From Acanthococcus lagerstroemiae (lineage: Eukaryota; Arthropoda; Insecta; Hemiptera; Eriococcidae), in the NCBI GenBank assembly GCA_031841125.1, contig JAJSSI010000050.1, forward strand, positions 1-64,000: a stretch of 64,000 nucleotides of DNA, written 5' to 3'. A program made the translations under genes and the position numbers. Positions 34,701 through 49,871 of this stretch are shown here, in pieces. The notes under the pieces are model-generated. The model was not told the DNA's origin. It did not search any database and was given only the letters and a program-made list of their open reading frames with translations. Numbering within the stretch: the stretch's first letter is position 1; the number at the start of each line of letters is the position of its first letter.

Positions 34701-36451
34701 AGCTACGGCGTCGGCGCTGGTGCTAAGTACTCAATTTTTCGAGACGAATTCGAATCCGTTGTCGAAATTGAGCTAGAGTCATTTTTTGACCCAAATTGAT
34801 CAATTTTCCCAACTTTTTTGAGTGTACCTCAAGAACGGAGGGTCGCCGCCAAATGGGAACCACTTATTCGAACTCAGCGTGAAAAACTGAGTAAGAAACA
34901 CTCATTAATTTGAAATTTTTGATTTTTTCAAATTTTGAAAATTTCTCCATACTATACATCATGTCTTTTTTTGGGCGAAAAAATTTTCGGGGAGCTACGG
35001 CGTCGGCGCTGGTGCTAAGTACTCAATTTTTCGAGACGAATTCGAATCCGTTGTCGAAATTGAGCTAGAGTCATTTTTTGACCCAAATTGATCAATTTTC
35101 CCAACTTTTTTGAGTGTACCTCAAGAACGGAGGGTCGCCGCCAAATGGGAACCACTTATTCGAACTCAGCGTGAAAAACTGAGTAAGAAACACTCATTAA
35201 TTTGAAATTTTTGATTTTTTCAAATTTTGAAAATTTCTCCATACTATACATCATGTCTTTTTTTGGGCGAAAAAATTTTCGGGAGCTACGGCGTCGGCGC
35301 TGGTGCTAAGTACTCAATTTTCGAGACGAATTCGAATCCGTTGTCGAAATTGAGCTAGAGTCATTTTTTGACCCAAATTGATCAATTTTCCCAACTTTTT
35401 TGAGTGTACCTCAAGAACGGAGGGTCGCCGCCAAATGGGAACCACTTATTCGAACTCAGCGTGAAAAACTGAGTAAGAAACACTCATTAATTTGAAATTT
35501 TTGATTTTTTCAAATTTTGAAAATTTCTCCATACTATACATCATGTCTTTTTTTGGGCGAAAAAATTTTCGGGGAGCTACGGCGTCGGCGCTGGTGCTAA
35601 GTACTCAATTTTTCGAGACGAATTCGAATCCGTTGTCGAAATTGAGCTAGAGTCATTTTTTGACCCAAATTGATCAATTTTCCCAACTTTTTTGAGTGTA
35701 CCTCAAGAACGGAGGGTCGCCGCCAAATGGGAACCACTTATTCGAACTCAGCGTGAAAAACTGAGTAAGAAACACTCATTAATTTGAAATTTTTGATTTT
35801 TTCAAATTTTGAAAATTTCTCCATACTATACATCATGTCTTTTTTTGGGCGAAAAAATTTTCGGGGAGCTACGGCGTCGGCGCTGGTGCTAAGTACTCAA
35901 TTTTTCGAGACGAATTCGAATCCGTTGTCGAAATTGAGCTAGAGTCATTTTTTGACCCAAATTGATCAATTTTCCCAACTTTTTTGAGTGTACCTCAAGA
36001 ACGGAGGGTCGCCGCCAAATGGGAACCACTTATTCGAACTCAGCGTGAAAAACTGAGTAAGAAACACTCATTAATTTGAAATTTTTGATTTTTCAAATTT
36101 TGAAAATTTCTCCATACTATACATCATGTCTTTTTTTGGGCGAAAAAATTTTCGGGGAGCTACGGCGTCGGCGCTGGTGCTAAGTACTCAATTTTTCGAG
36201 ACGAATTCGAATCCGTTGTCGAAATTGAGCTAGAGTCATTTTTTGACCCAAATTGATCAATTTTCCCAACTTTTTTGAGTGTACCTCAAGAACGGAGGGT
36301 CGCCGCCAAATGGGAACCACTTATTCGAACTCAGCGTGAAAAACTGAGTAAGAAACACTCATTAATTCGAAATTTTTGATTTTCTCAAATTTTGAAAATT
36401 TCTCCATACTATACATCATGTCTTTTTTTGGGCGAAAAAATTTTCGGGGAG
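31786..36451 (+). repeat. Local seven-copy register (T5 linker followed by CTC linker)
   Basis: Copies at 31786, 33828 and 35869 have T5 linkers, and the very next copies (32077, 34119, 36160) have CTC linkers. The pairs are seven copies apart (2042 and 2041 bp). A further pair at 36744/37035 is out of register by three copies. Confidence 0.55.
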
Positions 36452-39400
36452 CTACGGCGTCGGCGCTGGTGCTAAGTACTCAATTTTTCGAGACGAATTC
36501 GAATCCGTTGTCGAAATTGAGCTAGAGTCATTTTTTGACCCAAATTGATCAATTTTCCCAACTTTTTTGAGTGTACCTCAAGAACGGAGGGTCGCCGCCA
36601 AATGGGAACCACTTATTCGAACTCAGCGTGAAAAACTGAGTAAGAAACACTCATTAATTTGAAATTTTTGATTTTTTCAAATTTTGAAAATTTCTCCATA
36701 CTATACATCATGTCTTTTTTTGGGCGAAAAAATTTTCGGGGAGCTACGGCGTCGGCGCTGGTGCTAAGTACTCAATTTTTCGAGACGAATTCGAATCCGT
36801 TGTCGAAATTGAGCTAGAGTCATTTTTTGACCCAAATTGATCAATTTTCCCAACTTTTTTGAGTGTACCTCAAGAACGGAGGGTCGCCGCCAAATGGGAA
36901 CCACTTATTCGAACTCAGCGTGAAAAACTGAGTAAGAAACACTCATTAATTTGAAATTTTTGATTTTTCAAATTTTGAAAATTTCTCCATACTATACATC
37001 ATGTCTTTTTTTGGGCGAAAAAATTTTCGGGGAGCTACGGCGTCGGCGCTGGTGCTAAGTACTCAATTTTTCGAGACGAATTCGAATCCGTTGTCGAAAT
37101 TGAGCTAGAGTCATTTTTTGACCCAAATTGATCAATTTTCCCAACTTTTTTGAGTGTACCTCAAGAACGGAGGGTCGCCGCCAAATGGGAACCACTTATT
37201 CGAACTCAGCGTGAAAAACTGAGTAAGAAACACTCATTAATTTGAAATTTTTGATTTTCTCAAATTTTGAAAATTTCTCCATACTATACATCATGTCTTT
37301 TTTTGGGCGAAAAAATTTTCGGGGAGCTACGGCGTCGGCGCTGGTGCTAAGTACTCAATTTTTCGAGACGAATTCGAATCCGTTGTCGAAATTGAGCTAG
37401 AGTCATTTTTTGACCCAAATTGATCAATTTTCCCAACTTTTTTGAGTGTACCTCAAGAACGGAGGGTCGCCGCCAAATGGGAACCACTTATTCGAACTCA
37501 GCGTGAAAAACTGAGTAAGAAACACTCATTAATTTGAAATTTTTGATTTTTTCAAATTTTGAAAATTTCTCCATACTATACATCATGTCTTTTTTTGGGC
37601 GAAAAAATTTTCGGGGAGCTACGGCGTCGGCGCTGGTGCTAAGTACTCAATTTTTCGAGACGAATTCGAATCCGTTGTCGAAATTGAGCTAGAGTCATTT
37701 TTTGACCCAAATTGATCAATTTTCCCAACTTTTTTGAGTGTACCTCAAGAACGGAGGGTCGCCGCCAAATGGGAACCACTTATTCGAACTCAGCGTGAAA
37801 AACTGAGTAAGAAACACTCATTAATTTGAAATTTTTGATTTTTTCAAATTTTGAAAATTTCTCCATACTATACATCATGTCTTTTTTTGGGCGAAAAAAT
37901 TTTCGGGGAGCTACGGCGTCGGCGCTGGTGCTAAGTACTCAATTTTTCGAGACGAATTCGAATCCGTTGTCGAAATTGAGCTAGAGTCATTTTTTGACCC
38001 AAATTGATCAATTTTCCCAACTTTTTTGAGTGTACCTCAAGAACGGAGGGTCGCCGCCAAATGGGAACCACTTATTCGAACTCAGCGTGAAAAACTGAGT
38101 AAGAAACACTCATTAATTTGAAATTTTTGATTTTTTCAAATTTTGAAAATTTCTCCATACTATACATCATGTCTTTTTTTGGGCGAAAAAATTTTCGGGG
38201 AGCTACGGCGTCGGCGCTGGTGCTAAGTACTCAATTTTTCGAGACGAATTCGAATCCGTTGTCGAAATTGAGCTAGAGTCATTTTTTGACCCAAATTGAT
38301 CAATTTTCCCAACTTTTTTGAGTGTACCTCAAGAACGGAGGGTCGCCGCCAAATGGGAACCACTTATTCGAACTCAGCGTGAAAAACTGAGTAAGAAACA
38401 CTCATTAATTTGAAATTTTTGATTTTTCAAATTTTGAAAATTTCTCCATACTATACATCATGTCTTTTTTTGGGCGAAAAAATTTTCGGGGAGCTACGGC
38501 GTCGGCGCTGGTGCTAAGTACTCAATTTTTCGAGACGAATTCGAATCCGTTGTCGAAATTGAGCTAGAGTCATTTTTTGACCCAAATTGATCAATTTTCC
38601 CAACTTTTTTGAGTGTACCTCAAGAACGGAGGGTCGCCGCCAAATGGGAACCACTTATTCGAACTCAGCGTGAAAAACTGAGTAAGAAACACTCATTAAT
38701 TTGAAATTTTTGATTTTTTCAAATTTTGAAAATTTCTCCATACTATACATCATGTCTTTTTTTGGGCGAAAAAATTTTCGGGAGCTACGGCGTCGGCGCT
38801 GGTGCTAAGTACTCAATTTTTCGAGACGAATTCGAATCCGTTGTCGAAATTGAGCTAGAGTCATTTTTTGACCCAAATTGATCAATTTTCCCAACTTTTT
38901 TGAGTGTACCTCAAGAACGGAGGGTCGCCGCCAAATGGGAACCACTTATTCGAACTCAGCGTGAAAAACTGAGTAAGAAACACTCATTAATTTGAAATTT
39001 TTGATTTTTTCAAATTTTGAAAATTTCTCCATACTATACATCATGTCTTTTTTTGGGCGAAAAAATTTTCGGGGAGCTACGGCGTCGGCGCTGGTGCTAA
39101 GTACTCAATTTTTCGAGACGAATTCGAATCCGTTGTCGAAATTGAGCTAGAGTCATTTTTTGACCCAAATTGATCAATTTTCCCAACTTTTTTGAGTGTA
39201 CCTCAAGAACGGAGGGTCGCCGCCAAATGGGAACCACTTATTCGAACTCAGCGTGAAAAACTGAGTAAGAAACACTCATTAATTTGAAATTTTTGATTTT
39301 TTCAAATTTTGAAAATTTCTCCATACTATACATCATGTCTTTTTTTGGGCGAAAAAATTTTCGGGGAGCTACGGCGTCGGCGCTGGTGCTAAGTACTCAA

Positions 39401-42400
39401 TTTTTCGAGACGAATTCGAATCCGTTGTCGAAATTGAGCTAGAGTCATTTTTTGACCCAAATTGATCAATTTTCCCAACTTTTTTGAGTGTACCTCAAGA
39501 ACGGAGGGTCGCCGCCAAATGGGAACCACTTATTCGAACTCAGCGTGAAAAACTGAGTAAGAAACACTCATTAATTTGAAATTTTTGATTTTCTCAAATT
39601 TTGAAAATTTCTCCATACTATATATCATGTCTTTTTTTGGGCGAAAAAATTTTCGGGGAGCTACGGCGTCGGCGCTGGTGCTAAGTACTCAATTTTTCGA
39701 GACGAATTCGAATCCGTTGTCGAAATTGAGCTAGAGTCATTTTTTGACCCAAATTGATCAATTTTCCCAACTTTTTTGAGTGTACCTCAAGAACGGAGGG
39801 TCGCCGCCAAATGGGAACCACTTATTCGAACTCAGCGTGAAAAACTGAGTAAGAAACACTCATTAATTTGAAATTTTTGATTTTTTCAAATTTTGAAAAT
39901 TTCTCCATACTATACATCATGTCTTTTTTTGGGCGAAAAAATTTTCGGGGAGCTACGGCGTCGGCGCTGGTGCTAAGTACTCAATTTTTCGAGACGAATT
40001 CGAATCCGTTGTCGAAATTGAGCTAGAGTCATTTTTTGACCCAAATTGATCAATTTTCCCAACTTTTTTGAGTGTACCTCAAGAACGGAGGGTCGCCGCC
40101 AAATGGGAACCACTTATTCGAACTCAGCGTGAAAAACTGAGTAAGAAACACTCATTAATTTGAAATTTTTGATTTTTTCAAATTTTGAAAATTTCTCCAT
40201 ACTATACATCATGTCTTTTTTTGGGCGAAAAAATTTTCGGGGAGCTACGGCGTCGGCGCTGGTGCTAAGTACTCAATTTTTCGAGACGAATTCGAATCCG
40301 TTGTCGAAATTGAGCTAGAGTCATTTTTTGACCCAAATTGATCAATTTTCCCAACTTTTTTGAGTGTACCTCAAGAACGGAGGGTCGCCGCCAAATGGGA
40401 ACCACTTATTCGAACTCAGCGTGAAAAACTGAGTAAGAAACACTCATTAATTTGAAATTTTTGATTTTCTCAAATTTTGAAAATTTCTCCATACTATACA
40501 TCATGTCTTTTTTTGGGCGAAAAAATTTTCGGGGAGCTACGGCGTCGGCGCTGGTGCTAAGTACTCAATTTTTCGAGACGAATTCGAATCCGTTGTCGAA
40601 ATTGAGCTAGAGTCATTTTTTGACCCAAATTGATCAATTTTCCCAACTTTTTTGAGTGTACCTCAAGAACGGAGGGTCGCCGCCAAATGGGAACCACTTA
40701 TTCGAACTCAGCGTGAAAAACTGAGTAAGAAACACTCATTAATTTGAAATTTTTGATTTTTTCAAATTTTGAAAATTTCTCCATACTATACATCATGTCT
40801 TTTTTTGGGCGAAAAAATTTTCGGGGAGCTACGGCGTCGGCGCTGGTGCTAAGTACTCAATTTTTCGAGACGAATTCGAATCCGTTGTCGAAATTGAGCT
40901 AGAGTCATTTTTTGACCCAAATTGATCAATTTTCCCAACTTTTTTGAGTGTACCTCAAGAACGGAGGGTCGCCGCCAAATGGGAACCACTTATTCGAACT
41001 CAGCGTGAAAAACTGAGTAAGAAACACTCATTAATTTGAAATTTTTGATTTTTTCAAATTTTGAAAATTTCTCCATACTATACATCATGTCTTTTTTTGG
41101 GCGAAAAAATTTTCGGGGAGCTACGGCGTCGGCGCTGGTGCTAAGTACTCAATTTTTCGAGACGAATTCGAATCCGTTGTCGAAATTGAGCTAGAGTCAT
41201 TTTTTGACCCAAATTGATCAATTTTCCCAACTTTTTTGAGTGTACCTCAAGAACGGAGGGTCGCCGCCAAATGGGAACCACTTATTCGAACTCAGCGTGA
41301 AAAACTGAGTAAGAAACACTCATTAATTTGAAATTTTTGATTTTTTCAAATTTTGAAAATTTCTCCATACTATACATCATGTCTTTTTTTGGGCGAAAAA
41401 ATTTTCGGGGAGCTACGGCGTCGGCGCTGGTGCTAAGTACTCAATTTTTCGAGACGAATTCGAATCCGTTGTCGAAATTGAGCTAGAGTCATTTTTTGAC
41501 CCAAATTGATCAATTTTCCCAACTTTTTTGAGTGTACCTCAAGAACGGAGGGTCGCCGCCAAATGGGAACCACTTATTCGAACTCAGCGTGAAAAACTGA
41601 GTAAGAAACACTCATTAATTTGAAATTTTTGATTTTTTCAAATTTTGAAAATTTCTCCATACTATACATCATGTCTTTTTTTGGGCGAAAAAATTTTCGG
41701 GGAGCTACGGCGTCGGCGCTGGTGCTAAGTACTCAATTTTTCGAGACGAATTCGAATCCGTTGTCGAAATTGAGCTAGAGTCATTTTTTGACCCAAATTG
41801 ATCAATTTTCCCAACTTTTTTGAGTGTACCTCAAGAACGGAGGGTCGCCGCCAAATGGGAACCACTTATTCGAACTCAGCGTGAAAAACTGAGTAAGAAA
41901 CACTCATTAATTTGAAATTTTTGATTTTTCAAATTTTGAAAATTTCTCCATACTATACATCATGTCTTTTTTTGGGCGAAAAAATTTTCGGGGAGCTACG
42001 GCGTCGGCGCTGGTGCTAAGTACTCAATTTTTCGAGACGAATTCGAATCCGTTGTCGAAATTGAGCTAGAGTCATTTTTTGACCCAAATTGATCAATTTT
42101 CCCAACTTTTTTGAGTGTACCTCAAGAACGGAGGGTCGCCGCCAAATGGGAACCACTTATTCGAACTCAGCGTGAAAAACTGAGTAAGAAACACTCATTA
42201 ATTTGAAATTTTTGATTTTTTCAAATTTTGAAAATTTCTCCATACTATACATCATGTCTTTTTTTGGGCGAAAAAATTTTCGGGGAGCTACGGCGTCGGC
42301 GCTGGTGCTAAGTACTCAATTTTTCGAGACGAATTCGAATCCGTTGTCGAAATTGAGCTAGAGTCATTTTTTGACCCAAATTGATCAATTTTCCCAACTT

Positions 42401-45205
42401 TTTTGAGTGTACCTCAAGAACGGAGGGTCGCCGCCAAATGGGAACCACTTATTCGAACTCAGCGTGAAAAACTGAGTAAGAAACACTCATTAATTTGAAA
42501 TTTTTGATTTTTTCAAATTTTGAAAATTTCTCCATACTATACATCATGTCTTTTTTTGGGCGAAAAAATTTTCGGAGAGCTACGGCGTCGGCGCTGGTGC
42601 TAAGTACTCAATTTTTCGAGACGAATTCGAATCCGTTGTCGAAATTGAGCTAGAGTCATTTTTTGACCCAAATTGATCAATTTTCCCAACTTTTTTGAGT
42701 GTACCTCAAGAACGGAGGGTCGCCGCCAAATGGGAACCACTTATTCGAACTCAGCGTGAAAAACTGAGTAAGAAACACTCATTAATTTGAAATTTTTGAT
42801 TTTTTCAAATTTTGAAAATTTCTCCATACTATACATCATGTCTTTTTTTGGGCGAAAAAATTTTCGGGGAGCTACGGCGTCGGCGCTGGTGCTAAGTACT
42901 CAATTTTTCGAGACGAATTCGAATCCGTTGTCGAAATTGAGCTAGAGTCATTTTTTGACCCAAATTGATCAATTTTCCCAACTTTTTTGAGTGTACCTCA
43001 AGAACGGAGGGTCGCCGCCAAATGGGAACCACTTATTCGAACTCAGCGTGAAAAACTGAGTAAGAAACACTCATTAATTTGAAATTTTTGATTTTTTCAA
43101 ATTTTGAAAATTTCTCCATACTATATATCATGTCTTTTTTTGGGCGAAAAAATTTTCGGGGAGCTACGGCGTCGGCGCTGGTGCTAAGTACTCAATTTTT
43201 CGAGACGAATTCGAATCCGTTGTCGAAATTGAGCTAGAGTCATTTTTTGACCCAAATTGATCAATTTTCCCAACTTTTTTGAGTGTACCTCAAGAACGGA
43301 GGGTCGCCGCCAAATGGGAACCACTTATTCGAACTCAGCGTGAAAAACTGAGTAAGAAACACTCATTAATTTGAAATTTTTGATTTTTTCAAATTTTGAA
43401 AATTTCTCCATACTATACATCATGTCTTTTTTTGGGCGAAAAAATTTTCGGGGAGCTACGGCGTCGGCGCTGGTGCTAAGTACTCAATTTTTCGAGACGA
43501 ATTCGAATCCGTTGTCGAAATTGAGCTAGAGTCATTTTTTGACCCAAATTGATCAATTTTCCCAACTTTTTTGAGTGTACCTCAAGAACGGAGGGTCGCC
43601 GCCAAATGGGAACCACTTATTCGAACTCAGCGTGAAAAACTGAGTAAGAAACACTCATTAATTTGAAATTTTTGATTTTTTCAAATTTTGAAAATTTCTC
43701 CATACTATACATCATGTCTTTTTTTGGGCGAAAAAATTTTCGGGGAGCTACGGCGTCGGCGCTGGTGCTAAGTACTCAATTTTTCGAGACGAATTCGAAT
43801 CCGTTGTCGAAATTGAGCTAGAGTCATTTTTTGACCCAAATTGATCAATTTTCCCAACTTTTTTGAGTGTACCTCAAGAACGGAGGGTCGCCGCCAAATG
43901 GGAACCACTTATTCGAACTCAGCGTGAAAAACTGAGTAAGAAACACTCATTAATTTGAAATTTTTGATTTTTTCAAATTTTGAAAATTTCTCCATACTAT
44001 ACATCATGTCTTTTTTTGGGCGAAAAAATTTTCGGGGAGCTACGGCGTCGGCGCTGGTGCTAAGTACTCAATTTTTCGAGACGAATTCGAATCCGTTGTC
44101 GAAATTGAGCTAGAGTCATTTTTTGACCCAAATTGATCAATTTTCCCAACTTTTTTGAGTGTACCTCAAGAACGGAGGGTCGCCGCCAAATGGGAACCAC
44201 TTATTCGAACTCAGCGTGAAAAACTGAGTAAGAAACACTCATTAATTTGAAATTTTTGATTTTTCAAATTTTGAAAATTTCTCCATACTATACATCATGT
44301 CTTTTTTTGGGCGAAAAAATTTTCGGGGAGCTACGGCGTCGGCGCTGGTGCTAAGTACTCAATTTTTCGAGACGAATTCGAATCCGTTGTCGAAATTGAG
44401 CTAGAGTCATTTTTTGACCCAAATTGATCAATTTTCCCAACTTTTTTGAGTGTACCTCAAGAACGGAGGGTCGCCGCCAAATGGGAACCACTTATTCGAA
44501 CTCAGCGTGAAAAACTGAGTAAGAAACACTCATTAATTTGAAATTTTTGATTTTTTCAAATTTTGAAAATTTCTCCATACTATACATCATGTCTTTTTTT
44601 GGGCGAAAAAATTTTCGGGGAGCTACGGCGTCGGCGCTGGTGCTAAGTACTCAATGTTTCGAGACGAATTCGAATCCGTTGTCGAAATTGAGCTAGAGTC
44701 ATTTTTTGACCCAAATTGATCAATTTTCCCAACTTTTTTGAGTGTACCTCAAGAACGGAGGGTCGCCGCCAAATGGGAACCACTTATTCGAACTCAGCGT
44801 GAAAAACTGAGTAAGAAACACTCATTAATTTGAAATTTTTGATTTTTTCAAATTTTGAAAATTTCTCCATACTATACATCATGTCTTTTTTTGGGCGAAA
44901 AAATTTTCGGGGAGCTACGGCGTCGGCGCTGGTGCTAAGTACTCAATTTTTCGAGACGAATTCGAATCCGTTGTCGAAATTGAGCTAGAGTCATTTTTTG
45001 ACCCAAATTGATCAATTTTCCCAACTTTTTTGAGTGTACCTCAAGAACGGAGGGTCGCCGCCAAATGGGAACCACTTATTCGAACTCAGCGTGAAAAACT
45101 GAGTAAGAAACACTCATTAATTTGAAATTTTTGATTTTTTCAAATTTTGAAAATTTCTCCATACTATACATCATGTCTTTTTTTGGGCGAAAAAATTTTC
45201 GGGAG

Positions 45206-48200
45206 CTACGGCGTCGGCGCTGGTGCTAAGTACTCAATTTTTCGAGACGAATTCGAATCCGTTGTCGAAATTGAGCTAGAGTCATTTTTTGACCCAAATT
45301 GATCAATTTTCCCAACTTTTTTGAGTGTACCTCAAGAACGGAGGGTCGCCGCCAAATGGGAACCACTTATTCGAACTCAGCGTGAAAAACTGAGTAAGAA
45401 ACACTCATTAATTTGAAATTTTTGATTTTTTCAAATTTTGAAAATTTCTCCATACTATACATCATGTCTTTTTTTGGGCGAAAAAATTTTCGGGGAGCTA
45501 CGGCGTCGGCGCTGGTGCTAAGTACTCAATTTTTCGAGACGAATTCGAATCCGTTGTCGAAATTGAGCTAGAGTCATTTTTTGACCCAAATTGATCAATT
45601 TTCCCAACTTTTTTGAGTGTACCTCAAGAACGGAGGGTCGCCGCCAAATGGGAACCACTTATTCGAACTCAGCGTGAAAAACTGAGTAAGAAACACTCAT
45701 TAATTTGAAATTTTTGATTTTTCAAATTTTGAAAATTTCTCCATACTATACATCATGTCTTTTTTTGGGCGAAAAAATTTTCGGGGAGCTACGGCGTCGG
45801 CGCTGGTGCTAAGTACTCAATTTTTCGAGACGAATTCGAATCCGTTGTCGAAATTGAGCTAGAGTCATTTTTTGACCCAAATTGATCAATTTTCCCAACT
45901 TTTTTGAGTGTACCTCAAGAACGGAGGGTCGCCGCCAAATGGGAACCACTTATTCGAACTCAGCGTGAAAAACTGAGTAAGAAACACTCATTAATTTGAA
46001 ATTTTTGATTTTTTCAAATTTTGAAAATTTCTCCATACTATACATCATGTCTTTTTTTGGGCGAAAAAATTTTCGGGGAGCTACGGCGTCGGCGCTGGTG
46101 CTAAGTACTCAATTTTTCGAGACGAATTCGAATCCGTTGTCGAAATTGAGCTAGAGTCATTTTTTGACCCAAATTGATCAATTTTCCCAACTTTTTTGAG
46201 TGTACCTCAAGAACGGAGGGTCGCCGCCAAATGGGAACCACTTATTCGAACTCAGCGTGAAAAACTGAGTAAGAAACACTCATTAATTTGAAATTTTTGA
46301 TTTTTTCAAATTTTGAAAATTTCTCCATACTATACATCATGTCTTTTTTTGGGCGAAAAAATTTTCGGGAGCTACGGCGTCGGCGCTGGTGCTAAGTACT
46401 CAATTTTTCGAGACGAATTCGAATCCGTTGTCGAAATTGAGCTAGAGTCATTTTTTGACCCAAATTGATCAATTTTCCCAACTTTTTTGAGTGTACCTCA
46501 AGAACGGAGGGTCGCCGCCAAATGGGAACCACTTATTCGAACTCAGCGTGAAAAACTGAGTAAGAAACACTCATTAATTTGAAATTTTTGATTTTTTCAA
46601 ATTTTGAAAATTTCTCCATACTATACATCATGTCTTTTTTTGGGCGAAAAAATTTTCGGGGAGCTACGGCGTCGGCGCTGGTGCTAAGTACTCAATTTTT
46701 CGAGACGAATTCGAATCCGTTGTCGAAATTGAGCTAGAGTCATTTTTTGACCCAAATTGATCAATTTTCCCAACTTTTTTGAGTGTACCTCAAGAACGGA
46801 GGGTCGCCGCCAAATGGGAACCACTTATTCGAACTCAGCGTGAAAAACTGAGTAAGAAACACTCATTAATTTGAAATTTTTGATTTTTTCAAATTTTGAA
46901 AATTTCTCCATACTATACATCATGTCTTTTTTTGGGCGAAAAAATTTTCGGGGAGCTACGGCGTCGGCGCTGGTGCTAAGTACTCAATTTTTCGAGACGA
47001 ATTCGAATCCGTTGTCGAAATTGAGCTAGAGTCATTTTTTGACCCAAATTGATCAATTTTCCCAACTTTTTTGAGTGTACCTCAAGAACGGAGGGTCGCC
47101 GCCAAATGGGAACCACTTATTCGAACTCAGCGTGAAAAACTGAGTAAGAAACACTCATTAATTTGAAATTTTTGATTTTTTCAAATTTTGAAAATTTCTC
47201 CATACTATACATCATGTCTTTTTTTGGGCGAAAAAATTTTCGGGGAGCTACGGCGTCGGCGCTGGTGCTAAGTACTCAATTTTTCGAGACGAATTCGAAT
47301 CCGTTGTCGAAATTGAGCTAGAGTCATTTTTTGACCCAAATTGATCAATTTTCCCAACTTTTTTGAGTGTACCTCAAGAACGGAGGGTCGCCGCCAAATG
47401 GGAACCACTTATTCGAACTCAGCGTGAAAAACTGAGTAAGAAACACTCATTAATTTGAAATTTTTGATTTTTTCAAATTTTGAAAATTTCTCCATACTAT
47501 ACATCATGTCTTTTTTTGGGCGAAAAAATTTTCGGGAGCTACGGCGTCGGCGCTGGTGCTAAGTACTCAATTTTTCGAGACGAATTCGAATCCGTTGTCG
47601 AAATTGAGCTAGAGTCATTTTTTGACCCAAATTGATCAATTTTCCCAACTTTTTTGAGTGTACCTCAAGAACGGAGGGTCGCCGCCAAATGGGAACCACT
47701 TATTCGAACTCAGCGTGAAAAACTGAGTAAGAAACACTCATTAATTTGAAATTTTTGATTTTTTCAAATTTTGAAAATTTCTCCATACTATACATCATGT
47801 CTTTTTTTGGGCGAAAAAATTTTCGGGGAGCTACGGCGTCGGCGCTGGTGCTAAGTACTCAATTTTTCGAGACGAATTCGAATCCGTTGTCGAAATTGAG
47901 CTAGAGTCATTTTTTGACCCAAATTGATCAATTTTCCCAACTTTTTTGAGTGTACCTCAAGAACGGAGGGTCGCCGCCAAATGGGAACCACTTATTCGAA
48001 CTCAGCGTGAAAAACTGAGTAAGAAACACTCATTAATTTGAAATTTTTGATTTTTTCAAATTTTGAAAATTTCTCCATACTATACATCATGTCTTTTTTT
48101 GGGCGAAAAAATTTTCGGGGAGCTACGGCGTCGGCGCTGGTGCTAAGTACTCAATTTTTCGAGACGAATTCGAATCCGTTGTCGAAATTGAGCTAGAGTC

Positions 48201-49871
48201 ATTTTTTGACCCAAATTGATCAATTTTCCCAACTTTTTTGAGTGTACCTCAAGAACGGAGGGTCGCCGCCAAATGGGAACCACTTATTCGAACTCAGCGT
48301 GAAAAACTGAGTAAGAAACACTCATTAATTTGAAATTTTTGATTTTTTCAAATTTTGAAAATTTCTCCATACTATACATCATGTCTTTTTTTGGGCGAAA
48401 AAATTTTCGGGGAGCTACGGCGTCGGCGCTGGTGCTAAGTACTCAATTTTTCGAGACGAATTCGAATCCGTTGTCGAAATTGAGCTAGAGTCATTTTTTG
48501 ACCCAAATTGATCAATTTTCCCAACTTTTTTGAGTGTACCTCAAGAACGGAGGGTCGCCGCCAAATGGGAACCACTTATTCGAACTCAGCGTGAAAAACT
48601 GAGTAAGAAACACTCATTAATTTGAAATTTTTGATTTTTTCAAATTTTGAAAATTTCTCCATACTATACATCATGTCTTTTTTTGGGCGAAAAAATTTTC
48701 GGGAGCTACGGCGTCGGCGCTGGTGCTAAGTACTCAATTTTTCGAGACGAATTCGAATCCGTTGTCGAAATTGAGCTAGAGTCATTTTTTGACCCAAATT
48801 GATCAATTTTCCCAACTTTTTTGAGTGTACCTCAAGAACGGAGGGTCGCCGCCAAATGGGAACCACTTATTCGAACTCAGCGTGAAAAACTGAGTAAGAA
48901 ACACTCATTAATTTGAAATTTTTGATTTTTTCAAATTTTGAAAATTTCTCCATACTATACATCATGTCTTTTTTTGGGCGAAAAAATTTTCGGGGAGCTA
49001 CGGCGTCGGCGCTGGTGCTAAGTACTCAATTTTTCGAGACGAATTCGAATCCGTTGTCGAAATTGAGCTAGAGTCATTTTTTGACCCAAATTGATCAATT
49101 TTCCCAACTTTTTTGAGTGTACCTCAAGAACGGAGGGTCGCCGCCAAATGGGAACCACTTATTCGAACTCAGCGTGAAAAACTGAGTAAGAAACACTCAT
49201 TAATTTGAAATTTTTGATTTTTTCAAATTTTGAAAATTTCTCCATACTATACATCATGTCTTTTTTTGGGCGAAAAAATTTTCGGGGAGCTACGGCGTCG
49301 GCGCTGGTGCTAAGTACTCAATTTTTCGAGACGAATTCGAATCCGTTGTCGAAATTGAGCTAGAGTCATTTTTTGACCCAAATTGATCAATTTTCCCAAC
49401 TTTTTTGAGTGTACCTCAAGAACGGAGGGTCGCCGCCAAATGGGAACCACTTATTCGAACTCAGCGTGAAAAACTGAGTAAGAAACACTCATTAATTTGA
49501 AATTTTTGATTTTCAAATTTTGAAAATTTCTCCATACTATACATCATGTCTTTTTTTGGGCGAAAAAATTTTCGGGGAGCTACGGCGTCGGCGCTGGTGC
49601 TAAGTACTCAATTTTTCGAGACGAATTCGAATCCGTTGTCGAAATTGAGCTAGAGTCATTTTTTGACCCAAATTGATCAATTTTCCCAACTTTTTTGAGT
49701 GTACCTCAAGAACGGAGGGTCGCCGCCAAATGGGAACCACTTATTCGAACTCAGCGTGAAAAACTGAGTAAGAAACACTCATTAATTTGAAATTTTTGAT
49801 TTTTTCAAATTTTGAAAATTTCTCCATACTATACATCATGTCTTTTTTTGGGCGAAAAAATTTTCGGGGAG
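45206..49871 (+). repeat. Four-copy higher-order repeat, four units
   Basis: The CGGGAG form (one G fewer) marks the copies at 45206, 46372, 47539 and 48706, exactly every fourth copy, with unit lengths 1166, 1167, 1167 and 1166 bp. The copies between are consensus type apart from a T5 linker at 45498 and a T4 linker at 49290. The register ends at 49872, which is standard. Confidence 0.75.
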
